The translations under genes and the position numbers were made by a program. From the NCBI GenBank assembly GCA_035771165.1, contig JAWNZC010000109.1, forward strand, positions 203,501 through 267,500: a stretch of DNA of 64,000 nt. The letters run 5' to 3'. Position 1 is the first letter of the stretch. Every line of letters begins with the position of its first letter. Positions 41,501-52,175 of the stretch are shown in pieces. This stretch comes from Paragorgia papillata. Its lineage: Eukaryota; Cnidaria; Anthozoa; Scleralcyonacea; Coralliidae. A model generated the notes under the pieces. That model had not been told where the DNA came from. It saw only the letters and a program-made list of their open reading frames with translations, and searched no databases.

Positions 41501-42961
41501 ACGCGCTGTAATTGACAGTTTGGGCTTCTCGTTTTAAAAGCGAATAACTCTTAAACCAGATCTGGGCCACTTCTAATTTTTCTTGGGTCAGGAAGAATAT
41601 AGAATGGGCTTCAATTTGATATATAGGAAAGCCAGTTAAAATTAAAAGAAGCCATCGAAATCTTTCCCCCAAGACAATCGCGACGAATTTAATAATAAAG
41701 TGTTCTATTTTTATCGCGTGCTGTAATTGACAGTTTGGGCGTCTCGCTTTAAAAAGCGAATAACTCTTGAACCAAATCTGGGCCACTTCTAATTTTTCTT
41801 GGGCCAGCAAGAAGATAGAATGAGCTTCATTTTGATATATATGGAAGCCGGTTAAAAATAACAGAAGCCATCGAAATTTTCCACCCAAGGACTAAGTTGG
41901 GAACTACAGTTAATAAACGTTTCTATTTCCGACGCGCTGTAATTGACAGTTTGGGCTTCTCGTTTTAAAAACGAATAGCTCTTAAACCAGATCTGGGCCA
42001 CTTCTAATTTTTCGTGGCCCAGCAAGAACGTAGAATGAGCTTCAATTTGATATATAGGAAAGGCAGTTAAAATTAAAAGAAACCATCGAAATCTTTCCCC
42101 CAAGACAATCCCGACGAATTTAATAATAAAGTGTTCTATTTTTATAGCGCGCTGTAATTGACAGTTTGGGCGCCTCGCTTTAAAAGCGAATAACTCTTGA
42201 ACCAAATCTGGGCCACTTCTAATTTTTCTTGGGCCAGCAAGAAGATAGAATGAGCTTCAATTTGATGTATAGGAAAGCCGGTTAAAATTAAAAGAAGCCA
42301 TCGAAATCTTTCCCCCAAGACAATGCCGACGAATTTAATAATAAAGTGTTCTATTTTTATCGCGCGGTAATTGACATTTTGTGCGCCTCGCTTTAAAAGC
42401 GAATAACTCTTTAACCAGATCTGGGCCACTTCTAATTTTTCTTGGGCCAGCAAGAAGATAGAATGAGCTTCATTTTGATATATATGGAAGCCGGTAAAAA
42501 TAACAGAAGCCATCGAAATTTTTCCCCCAAGGACTAAGTTGGGAACTACAGTTAATAAACGTTTCTATTTCCGACGCGCTGTAATTGACAGTTTGGGCTT
42601 CTCGTTTTAAAAGCGAATAACTCTTAAACCAGATCTGGGCCACTTCTAATTTTTCTTGGGTCAGGAAGAATATAGAATGGGCTTCAATTTGATATATAGG
42701 AAAGCCAGTTAAAATTAAAAGAAGCCATCGAAATCTTTCCCCCAAGACAATCGCGACGAATTTAATAATAAAGTGTTCTATTTTTATCGCGTGCTGTAAT
42801 TGACAGTTTGGGCGTCTCGCTTTAAAAAGCGAATAACTCTTGAACCAAATCTGGGCCACTTCTAATTTTTCTTGGGGCAGCAAGAAGATAGAATGAGGTT
42901 CATTTTGATATATAGGAAAGCCGGTTAAAAATAACAGAAGCCATCGAAATTTTCTCCCCAA
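40565..42961. repeat. Five-unit (~1,075-bp) tandem duplication
   Basis: Landmarks at 41,066 and 41,397 recur at 42,142 and 42,470, offsets of 1,076 and 1,073 bp. The variant 'ttttcgtggcccagcaagaacg' family appears at about 40,725 and 42,012. A related block carrying 'gggtcaggaagaatatag' occurs at about 23,990, 41,585 and 42,659, so pieces of this sub-block also exist 18.6 kb to the left. Confidence 0.7.
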
Positions 42962-42999
42962 GGACTAAGTCGGCAACTACAGTTAATAAAGATTTCTAT

Positions 43000-44220
43000 T
43001 TCCGGGCGCTGTAATTGACATTTTGGGCGCCTGCTTTAAAAGCGAATAACTCTTTAACCAGATCTGGGCCACTTCTAATTTTTCCTGGGCCAGCCAGCAA
43101 GAAGATAGAATGAGCTTCGTTTTGATATATAGGAAAGCCGGTTAAAAATAACAGAAACCATCGAAATTCCCCCCCCCCCCAAGGACTAAGTCGGCAACTA
43201 CAGTTGATAAAGATTTCTATATCCGGCGCGCTGTAATTGACAGTTTGGGCTTCTCTTCTAAAAGCGAATATCTCTTAAACCAGATCTGGGCCACTTCTAA
43301 TTTTTCTTGGGCCAGCAAGAAGATAGAATGAGCTTCAATTTGATGTATAGGAAAGCCGGTTAAAATTAAAAGAAGCCATCGAAATCTTTCCCCCAAGACA
43401 ATCGCGACGAACTTAATAATAAAGTGTTCTATTTTTCTCGCGCGGTAATTGACATTTTGGGCGCCTCGGTTTAAAAGCGAATAACTCTTGAACCAGATCT
43501 GGGCCACTTCTAATTTTTCTTGTTCCAGCAAGAAGATAGAATGAGCTTCATTTTGATATATAGGAAAGCTGGTTAAAAATAACAGAAGCCATCGAAATTT
43601 TCTCCCCAAGGACTAAGTCGGCAACTACAGTTAATAAAGATTTCTATTTCCGGGCGCTGTAATTGACATTTTGGGCGCCTCGCTTTAAAAGCGAATAACT
43701 CTTTAACCAGATCTGGGCCACTTCTAATTTTTCCTGGGCCAGCCAGCAAGAAGATAGAATGAGCTTCGTTTTGATATATGGGAAAGCCGGTTAAAAATAA
43801 CAGAAACCATCGAAATTCCCCCCCCCCCCAAGGACTAAGTCGGCAACTACAGTTGATAAAGATTTCTATATCCGGCGCGCTGTAATTGACAGTTTGGGCT
43901 TCTCTTCTAAAAGCGAATATCTCTTAAACCAGATCTGGGCCACTTCTAATTTTTCTTGGGCCAGCAAGAAGATAGAATGAGCTTCAATTTGATGTATAGG
44001 AAAGCCGGTTAAAATTAAAAGAAGCCATCGAAATCTTTCCCCCAAGACAATCGCGACGAACTTAATAATAAAGTGTTCTATTTTTCTCGCGCGGTAATTG
44101 ACATTTTGGGCGCCTCGGTTTAAAAGCGAATAACTCTTGAACCAGATCTGGGCCACTTCTAATTTTTCTTGTTCCAGCAAGAAGATAGAATGAGCTTCAT
44201 TTTGATATATAGGAAAGCTG
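43000..44220. repeat. 649-bp duplicated satellite trimer with C-tract
   Basis: Two copies of a three-unit block lie 649 bp apart (43,217 and 43,866). Both carry a 12-C run (43,169-43,180 and 43,818-43,829), the private variant 'gatttctatatccgg' and 'tttttctcgcgcgg'. The extra bases over 645 come partly from the C run. A related unit with an 11-C run lies at 24,492-24,502. Confidence 0.75.
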
Positions 44221-45149
44221 GTTAAAAATAACAGAAGCCATCGAAATTTTCCCCCAAGGACTAAGTCGGGAACTACAGTTAATAAACATTTCTATTTCCG
44301 ACGCGCTGTAATTGACAGTTTGGGCTTCTCATTTTAAAAGCGAATAACTCTTAAACCAGATCTGGGCCACTTCTAATTTTTCTTGGGCCAGCAAGAACAT
44401 AGAATGAGCTTCAATTCAATATATAGGAAAGGCAGTTAAAATTAAAAGAAGCCATCGAAATCTTTCCCCCAAGACAATCCCGACGAATTTAATAATAAAG
44501 TGTTCTATTTTTATCGCGTGCTGTAATTGACAGTTTGGGCGCCTCGCTTTAAAAGCGAATAACTGTTGGACCAAATCTGGGCCACTTCTAATTTTTCTTG
44601 GGCCAGCAAGAAGATAGAATGAGGTTCATTTTGATATATAGGAAGGCCGGTTAAAAATAACAGAAGCCATCGAAATTTTCCGCCCAAAGACTAAGTCGGC
44701 AACCACAGTTAATAAAGATTTCTATTTCCGGCGCGCTGTATTTGACTGTTTGGGCTTCTCGTTTTAAAAGCGAATAACTCTTAAACCAGATCTGGGCCAC
44801 TTCTAATTTTTCTTGGTCCAGCGGGAAGATAGAATGAGCTTCAATTTGATATATAGGAAAGGCAGTTAAAAATAACGGAAGCCATCGAAATCTTTCCCCC
44901 AAGACAATCCCGACGAATTTAACAATAAAGTGTTCTATTTTTATCGCGCGCTGTAATTGACAGTTTGGGCGCCTTGCTTTAAAAGCGAATAACTCTTGAA
45001 CCAAATCTGGGCCACTTCTAATTTTTCTTGGGGCAGCAAGAACATAGAATGAGCTTCATTTTGATATGTAGGAAAGCCGGTTAAAAATAACAGAAGCCAT
45101 CGAAATTACCCCACCAAGGACTAAGTCGGCAACTACAGTTAATAAAGAT

Positions 45150-45968
45150 TTATATTTCCGGCGCGCTGTAATTGCCAGTTTGGGCGCCTCGCTTTAAAAG
45201 CGAATAACTCTTGAACCAAATCTGGGCCACTTCTAATTTTTCTTGGGCCTGCAAGAACATAGAATGAGCTTCAATTTGGTATATAGGAAAGGGAGTTAAA
45301 ATTAAAAGAAGCCATCGAAATCTTTCCCCCAAGGCAATCCCGACGAATTTAATAATAAAGTATTCTATTTTTATCGCGCGCTGTAATTGACAGTTTGGGC
45401 GCCTTGCTTTAAAAGCGAATAACTCTTGAACCAAATCTGAGCCACTTCTAATTTTTCTTGGGCCAGCAAGAAGATAGAATGAGGTTCATTTTGATATATA
45501 GGAAGGCCGGTTGAAAATAACAGAAGCCATCGAAATTTTCCCCCCAAGGACTAAGTCGGCAACTACAGTTAATAAAGATTTCTATTTCCGGCGCGCTGTA
45601 TTTGACTGTTCGGGCTTCTCGTTTTAAAAGCGAATAACTCTTAAACCAGATCTGGGCCACTTCTAATTTTTCTTGGTCCAGCGGGAAGATAGAATGAGCT
45701 TCAATTTGATATATAGGAAAGGCAGTTAAAAATAACGGAAGCCATCGAAATCTTTCCCCCAAGACAATCCCGACGAATTTAATAATAAAGTGTTCTATTT
45801 TTATCGCGCGCTGTAATTGACAGTTTGGGCGCCTTGCTTTAAAAGCGAATAACTCTTGAACCAAATCTGGGCCACTTCTAATTTTTCTTGGGCCAGCAAG
45901 AAGATAAAATGAGGTTCATTTTGATATATAGGAAGGCCGGTTAAAAATAACAGAAGCCATCGAAATTT
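45150..45968. repeat. Satellite segment copied 17.6 kb away (copy 2)
   Basis: Partner of the block at 27,542-28,360, near the right edge of the array. It shares the same unit order and private variants. Small differences include 'taattgccag' here for 'taattgacag' in the partner. Confidence 0.7.
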
Positions 45969-46828
45969 CCCCCCCAAGGACTAAGTCGGCAACTACAGTT
46001 AATAAAGATTTCTATTTCCCACGCGCTGTAATTGACAGTTTGGGCTTCTCGTTTTAAAAGCGAATAACTCTTGAACCAAATCTGGGCCACTTCTAATTTT
46101 TCTTGGGGCAGCAAGAACATAGAATGAGCTTCATTTTGATATGTAGGAAAGCCGGTTAAAAATAACAGAAGCCATCGAAATTTCCCCCCCAAGGACTAAG
46201 TCGGCAACTACAGTTAATAAAGATTTATATTTCCGGCGCGCTGTAATTGACAGTTTGGGCGTTTCGCTTTAAAAGCGAATAACTCTTGAACCAAATCTGG
46301 GCTACTTCTAATTTTTCTTGGGCCAGCAAGAAGATGGAATGAGGTTCATTTTGATATGTAGGAAAGCTGGTTAAAAATAACAGAAGCCATCGAAATTTTC
46401 TCCCTAAGGTCTAAGTCGGCAACTACAGTTAATAAAGATTTCTATTTCCGGCGCGCTGTAATTGACAGTTTGGGCTTCTCGTTTTAAAAGCTAATAACTC
46501 TTAAACCAGATCTGGGCCACTTCTAATTTTTCTTGGGCCAGCAAGAAGATAGAATGATCTTCAATTTGATATATAGGAAAGCCGGTTAAAATTAAAAGAA
46601 GCCATCGAAATCTTTCCCCCAAGACAATCCCGACGAATTTAATAATAAAGTGTTCTATTTTTATCGCGCGCTGTAATTGACATTTTGGGCGCCTCGCTTA
46701 AAAAGCGAATAACTCTTGAACCAAATCTGGGCCACTTCTAAATTTTCTTGGGTGAGCAAGGAGATAGAATGAGCTTCATTTTGATATATATGAAAGCCGG
46801 TTAAAATTAAAAGAAGCCATCGAAATTT

Positions 46829-46846
46829 CCCCCCCCCCCCCCCCCC
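46829..46846. repeat. 18-C homopolymer at the array's right boundary
   Basis: The 'cgaaatt-C(n)-aagg' block normally has five to eight Cs. Here it has 18, exactly where well-conserved units give way to decayed ones. Confidence 0.9.
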
Positions 46847-47230
46847 AAGGAGTCATGTCGGCTACAAGTGAATTTGGCTCGCTGTGCAATTGACAGTTTT
46901 GGCGTCGATCTTTAGAAGCTAATATATCTTGAACCAGATTTGGGCCACTTCTAGTTTTTCTTGGGTCAGCGAGACGATAGAATGAGCTTCATTTTGATGT
47001 ATAGCAAGGGTATTAAAAAGTAAGGGAAGCCATCGAATTTTATCCGCCAAGCCGTCCCGGCGAATTTGATCTATTTGTTTAGCTAAAAAGTGGATACTTT
47101 ATATTAAATCGTTATTTTTTCCCTCAACAAATTGCTCAAACGAACGCCATTAATCTTGGGCCAGAAAGATAGAATAATAAGCTTTAATTTGGTGTATCGT
47201 TTGTGCCGATCGGTTGATTATTGAGGGAAT
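46847..47230. repeat. Decayed edge monomers of the satellite
   Basis: One full but diverged unit runs from about 46,860 to 47,070. It is still recognisable by 'aattgacagttttggcg', 'cttgaaccagatttgggccac', 'gatagaatgagcttcattttg' and 'gaagccatcga'. A second, far more degraded fragment at about 47,148-47,205 keeps only 'cttgggccag-aagatagaat' and 'gctttaatttggtgtat'. Loss of identity toward the edge fits homogenisation in the interior and free drift at the flank. Confidence 0.85.
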
Positions 47231-48178
47231 TATTTAAGGTGAAATATTTGCTTTGCGAATCCGAGGCTGAATCCGACGCTGAATCCGAGGCCGAAGTGAG
47301 GCTACCTTCACACTGGTAGGAAGACCAATTCATGTTCGCTTATGAGCCCTACAACATGTGTGATAGATAGAGAGCAACGTCGTTAATAAGTCGGATACAT
47401 TTAATGCACCTTGCTAAATAGATTTATTACTTAGACGGATTTTTTGGCGACGTGTCACCATGGTGTCACGAACTGTTTATGCATGGAACGTGAACAGGGT
47501 TAAGCCTAAGAGGAGAATTTTTCTGTCACATATTTTTGGTGAAAAGCGCTCAAAACTCTTAAAACTTTTTGACGTACCAGTCAAAAACTTATTTTAGCAT
47601 TATTTTGTAGCTTATAGAATCATGAACAAAGCTTTTATGAGCATTTGGGGGTTGAGAAACATACTGAAATAGTCGGCTATATTAGTATATAATTATGAAA
47701 GGAGCTACAATCCCAGACCATAATATTGGGACACTTAAGGCTTTCACCCTCTCCCCCTATTCAATGTTGTTCACTAGTGTCTGTTAGTGTGTGTTTTGAT
47801 AAATTTTTTTATTCCAGTTGATAAACGCGCGAAATATTTCCACATTGAATAGGGACATGGGGGTTGAAGATGAAAAATCTCAAATGCCCCAACGATTAAT
47901 GTCTAAGGTTGTAGGTATGCTACACAAAAGTGTTGAATTCGCCATATTTACAGCAATCAATGTGCATTATTGTGCAACTCATACAGTTAACAAACTTTTT
48001 AAGTGCATGTGGGGCCGGGGGTTAACAAAGAAATATATCAAAAGATATTAGAAAAATCTATAATTATATTGTCTATCACCAGGCAATTTGACGTAATTAC
48101 TCATGCTACCTATGGTAGGCCGTTTTCCGACGGTATTGGTAAATTCATGAGTAGTTGGTCAGTAATGTTGTGTTGAGA
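47231..48178. other. Stretch without recognisable gene
   Basis: AT-rich single-copy-looking DNA. A short degenerate repeat of 'gaatccgaggct' (about three copies) lies at 47,266-47,297. A 77-codon open stretch at 47,818-48,051 (plus) resembles nothing I know. A small inverted repeat (tactcatg ... catgagta) brackets about 48,097-48,155. No RNA gene is visible. Confidence 0.5.
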
Positions 48179-48474
48179 AAGTTTGTCCATGAAGACAGAA
48201 TAGGCGAATTTATTACAGACGGGAAAAAATTCGTGCAAGATCTTCCAGGAATAAATCCGTGTTGATATTGGTTCATGAACTCCAGCAAGTGGTTTCTTAT
48301 TTTGGTCAGAACACAGCGTTCCAGAAGTTTAGAGATGTTGGAGAGAAGAGAAATAGGTAGCTAGCTATAGGTAGTTTTCTGTTGATCCGTTGTCACCTTT
48401 CTTGAATACCGGAACGATATTTGCGATCTTCCATTCCTGTGGGAAAGTTCCAGATTGTAAGGATAAGTTGAAGA
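48179..48474 (-). pseudogene. LINE reverse-transcriptase relic, downstream half
   Basis: Read on the minus strand, this encodes the middle of a non-LTR (LINE, CR1/jockey-like) reverse transcriptase. It begins with LSLQSGTFPQEWKIANIVPV, then FKKGDN, then, after a frame change, ISLLSNISKLLERCV and QHGFIPGRSCT. These match RT blocks just after the GPDGI motif of such enzymes. An apparent duplication of 'ataggtag' around 48,355-48,385 breaks the frame after the FKKGDN segment. The upstream half of the same RT lies at 52,558-52,745 on the same strand; the two are separated by a 4.1-kb transposon. The fragment fades near 48,180 before the catalytic YxDD region, so it is an old, partial copy. Confidence 0.85.
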
Positions 48475-48556
48475 CAGGGGCGCCGGAAGCTACGTAAGGC
48501 GGCGGGGGCAGCCATATAAAAAGGGCACTTTTTCTCAGCATTAATTTTTGCACGTG

Positions 48557-49934
48557 GTAAATAAGGAGTGGTGCGGTAGTTAAGTAGCATAGTTGGGATG
48601 GTGAGTTTCCAATCCTTTCCTTCTGTCTGCGCAGTTAGAACGTGTTTCTCGAGGACTTGGTTGAATCGCTCAACTTGTCCGTTAGCTTGCGGCCAATATT
48701 CAGTCACCGTCTTATGTTCTACACCCCAGGAAGCTAACGTATTCTTGAACTCGGCAGAAACAAAGTATGATGCATTGTCGGACTTTATTTCTTCGGGGAA
48801 TCCGTGAGTTGCGAACACACCTAGTAACCACTCTAGAATGTTCTTAGACGTGACTGATCGAAGGATTTTGACTTCGGGCCAGCGTGAATAATAGTCGGTT
48901 AGCACGACTACTTGTTCACCTGTCGGAAAAGGACCACATACATCGATGGCTAGTTGTGACCATGGTTTCTTGGGAAGCTCGGTTGGTTTCATTGGTTCTG
49001 GTCGTGGACTGTTACTGACAAGTTGACATGCGTGGCAGCATCGGATCCGTTCTTCGACGTGCTTATCCATCTCCGGCCACCAGAGTTTAGAGCGGAGGCG
49101 TTGTTTGCATCTGAGCATACCAGCATGGTCTTCATGTGCCAGGCTTACAGCTTGTTTTCTCAACTTGGTAGGAAGGACTATACGATTACCACGAAGTAAA
49201 ATATCTTGATCCGTAATGCAGAGTTCGTGGGCAATGAGCTTGTATGATGCTGGAAGTTTGTAGAGTTGATTGTTCTGCAAATTCTCTTTGACCTGTTGTA
49301 GTTTAGGATCTTCTAATGTTGCGTTTCGGATTTCTTCCAGCTTCATGGCTCTCGGTGTCTGAGCTTCTGTCATGTAATGCACATATCGATCTGCACAGGC
49401 TTCCATGTTGCTCCTGATGCAGGTGTTCTTCTTTTCAGCTTTCGGGAGTCTTGACAAAGGATCGGCTAAATTGGCAGTGCCCGGTCGATACACAACTTTG
49501 AAGTCGTACTCCTGGAGTCGTATCCTCCATCTTTCGAGTCTGGCTGAAGTAGGTTTGCTTCTAATATTTGCCTTGTAGATATGTTCTAAAGGCTGGTGGT
49601 CTGTTTCCAACTCGAAACTCCGTCCATACAAGTACATGTGGAAATGTTCGCATCCGAATACAATGGCTAACCCTTCTTTCTCAATATGACCATACTTCTG
49701 CTCGGTTTCTGTGAGCGATCTGCTACCATATGCAATTGGTCGATAGCAATCATCAGCTTGCTTCTGGAGAAGGACGGCACCTACTGCCCATGGCGATGCG
49801 TCTACGATGACTCTTGTTTTAGCAGTCAGGCTGTAATGGGCCAATACAGGTGAAGTGGTGATGGCATTCTTGAGTGACTGGAATGCTTTCTCATGGTCAT
49901 GATTCCAGTGGAATTTAACATTATTCTTGGTGAG
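48557..49934 (-). pseudogene. Ty3-type RNase H-integrase portion, truncated
   Basis: This continues the Gag-Pol frame after the nonsense codon. Numbering from the Met codon at 49,842-49,844: RNase H carries catalytic-type acidic residues at D15 (VDASPWAVGAVL), E55, D82 (TDHQPL) and D128. The integrase zinc-binding region is around 237-273 (HEDH ... CCHAC). The integrase catalytic triad is complete: D301 (AIDVCGPF), D356 (KSDNASYF) and E392 (PQANGQVERFNQ), a D-54-D-35-E spacing. The retroelement ends near residue 429 (LLNYRTTPYL). The open frame then runs on into hAT and LINE DNA as far as 48,393, which is not retroelement sequence. With the stop, the RT change and the missing 3' end, this copy cannot be autonomous. 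Confidence 0.88.
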
Positions 49935-52139
49935 TTATCGAAGTGGAAAGGTTATGGTACTGTAGTCCGGGATGTATCTTGAGCAGTAATTAGTGAGGCC
50001 CAGGAAAGATCGGACTTCTGACGCGGTCGTAGGATGTGGAGCATTCTTTATGGCGTCTATTTTGGCGCTGTCTGGTTGGATCCCCTTCTCGGACACGATA
50101 TGGCCAAACACATTAATCTGAGGAGTTGCAAACGAACACTTTGGTAATTTGAGAGTGATGCCGTTTCTTTCCAGGATCGTGAGGAGTTTCTCTAACCGCT
50201 TGAGGTGTGTCTCTCGATCGCTTGTCCATAACCAAATGTTGTCAGAAATGTTGGCACAGTCGGGTATCTCTTTGATAAGCTCGTGGATAATCTCGTGAAA
50301 GTGCTCTCCAGATGGTGATGCTCCCATTATAAGCCGTTTAAATCTATGCGGGCCATCTTCTGGAGTTGAAAATGCTGTGATGTGGCGTGATTCCTCAGCC
50401 AAGGTCAGTTGAAGATAACCTTGCGACAGGTCACCCTCGGTGAAAACTTTAGCCCCCTCCATCTTTTGGAGTATTTCGTTGACTGTAGGAATTTGCACAC
50501 GTCGTCTTACCAGTGCTGTGTTAGGAATTCGCATATCTAAAACCAGTCGTATGTCTCCTGTTTTCTTTGGGATTGCTATCAACGGTGATAGCCATGGCGT
50601 TGCTCCCTCAACTTTTTCAATTATCCCCTCGTTGCGTAGCTCCTGTAATTTTTGGTTGACCTTGCTTTTCATGCTGTGTGGGATTTTCCGACTTGGTTGG
50701 GCAACTGGAGTTACCGTTGGATCAATTTCGAGCTTCACTTCTCGCCCTTTCAGATTTCCGGTTCCTTGAAATAGCTTCGAATGTTTGTTAAGAATTTGAC
50801 GTACTTCCGGGTCGGGATGGTCAGGGTTGATGTTGTTGACGTTCAGCGTGATGAGGCCCAATGCGAAAGATGATTCATAGCCAAGAATGCACTTAGATTT
50901 TTGCTGCGTTACATAGAACTTAGCGTTTGTGATGGTATCTGGTGCTGCGGTGATGGTCGCTCGAAATTCTCCGGCTAAATCGAGCGGCGTTGAAGCTCCA
51001 TACGCAAATATTTTGGCGTTGGTTGTGTGTAACTTGACACTGTCGTTGTTTTGAATTTGCCGAAAAATTGAATAATTGAGAAGGTTGACGGAGGCTCCCG
51101 AATCTATAAGGACGTTTACTTCTGTGTGACCAATCTTTATTGTCGTTTCTGGGTGTTTATCAGAACTTGTTCTAACAGTGAAAAGGTATTCGTCATCCGA
51201 CTCATCGAGATAAGAATTGTCTCTTTTGTCTTGGTCTACGTTGCTGATTTGTTTGGGTTTTGATTGGCAATATTTAGCAAAATGTCCCATTTTTGTACAA
51301 TTATGACATGACTTCCCTCTTGCCGGACAGGATTGCATCCCGTCTTTGTGCGGAAATGTGCCCCCACAGTTCCGACATGTTTGCGACTTGCGATTGTTGG
51401 TTTGAGTGTTATTGCGCTGATCTTGGCTTGGCAGGAAGCGGTGCTGGCGAGACTTGTTATTGAACTTTGTGTTTTTTTGTTTTGGTGTTCGGGACTGTCT
51501 GTCGCTGAAATTTACTGTTTCGGTTTGGCGTTTACTGGCGTTTTCGAGTCGTCGGGACTGTTCATCAGTTCGTTCTAAAGTATTGCCATAATCGAGAATT
51601 TCTTTGAGATTCATTGCATCACGAAGCGCTTTCTTTCTTAATCGCGTGTCTCGGGTCTTGTGGATGATCTGGGTTTTAATCTCGGCTTCTTCGTTGTTAA
51701 AGCTACACTGGGTTGCCTTGGACTTCAGTCGACGGTAATACTCGTTTAGTATTTCGTTAGGTCCTTGTTTTAGTTCTCTAAAATCGAAGATTGCCATGTC
51801 TTTATTCCCTTGCGGAGCGAAGTGTTGTGTGAGAGAATCGACGGCAGACTGATAGGTCGTACCGGTGTGTGGGAGAATATCGAATATGTCGTTTGTAGAC
51901 TCACCCACGTACGTTAACAGTAAACCTCTTCGAACAGTGGGATCAAATTCGCGAAGACTTAGAAGCAGGTTTTCGAAACGACGTACCCATTTGGTCCAGC
52001 GTTGACCCACAGTTGCTTGATCTTGGTGAGGGTCGAAGGGAGGAAAAGGCGGTAAACCACTACGTGGAATTTGCGACGCTGTTGCGTTTGTATCGTTTGA
52101 TGATGTTGTTGCATGTTCAGCATCGTTGTCGGCAGACAT
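49935..52139 (-). pseudogene. Ty3-type Gag-protease-RT portion (734 codons)
   Basis: This is the amino part of a Gag-Pol polyprotein. Residues about 1-200 are a Gag capsid-like region (WTKWVRRFENLL, then FRELKQGPNEILNEYYRRL). A CCHC zinc knuckle sits at 278-291 (C-x2-C-x4-H-x4-C), preceded by a partial Cys cluster at 255-271. The aspartic protease motif LIDSGAS is at 344-350. Reverse transcriptase follows, with LSPLIAIPKKTGDIRLVLDM around 517-536 and the first catalytic Asp at about 570 (EGDLSQGY). The normally invariant second Asp pair reads ISDN (631-634) in place of a D-D ending, consistent with a GAC-to-AAC change. The frame ends at an in-frame TAA (49,935-49,937), and the same frame continues directly into RNase H. 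The start at 52,137-52,139 lies 19 nt after the primer site. Gag and Pol share one frame, with no frameshift. Confidence 0.85.
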
Positions 52140-52158
52140 TTCGGTTGGGTTTCAAACT

Positions 52159-52171
52159 ATCCTCGTCGCCA
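52159..52171 (-). promoter_or_regulatory. Primer-binding site, tRNA-Ser(GCU) type
   Basis: The minus-strand sequence TGGCGACGAGGAT begins with TGG (complement of the CCA tail). It is complementary to the 3' acceptor end of metazoan tRNA-Ser(GCU), which ends ATCCTCGTCG-CCA. It lies between the putative LTR and the gag start codon, where a minus-strand primer site belongs. Confidence 0.75.
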
Positions 52172-52175
52172 CTTT

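Larger units (their letters stand above)
1..46846. repeat. Satellite array, ~215-bp unit, ~218 copies
   Basis: A head-to-tail array of a unit of about 215 bp fills the window from its first base, so the array continues to the left. The period is seen from recurring landmarks, for example the CCAGATCTGG palindrome, the 'gccatcgaaat' block and the 'taattgaca' block. Three unit classes differ mainly around one segment: A reads 'aattgacattttgggcgcctcg' style, B reads 'cagtttgggcttctcg' with 'actacagttaataaag' upstream, and C reads 'gctgtgtaatttacag'. On the minus strand the units have few stop codons, giving ORF-like stretches of up to 259 codons (39,062-39,841 and 31,340-32,116). Because 215 is not a multiple of three, such reading passes through different frames of the same unit, with no splice signals or shared start, so I do not call genes. 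Centromeric, subtelomeric or interstitial location cannot be told from sequence alone. Confidence 0.97.

Noticed and set aside
1..46846. Hammerhead ribozyme or CENP-B box in the satellite unit
   Set aside because: I saw no CTGANGA core in the unit on either strand and nothing resembling the CENP-B box.
1..46846. CRISPR array
   Set aside because: The whole 215-bp unit is repeated with no unique spacers, and the context is eukaryotic.
48097..48155. Small inverted repeat 'tactcatg ... catgagta' as a mobile element
   Set aside because: Arms are only 8 bp and no target duplication is evident.
48393..48556. Carboxy-terminal 55 codons of the integrase open frame as true integrase
   Set aside because: From about 48,556 leftward the frame reads through the hAT-like terminus and then LINE DNA.
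50440..51578. Plus-strand open frames opposite the Ty3 gag-pol
   Set aside because: Shadows of the minus-strand polyprotein with no recognisable domain.
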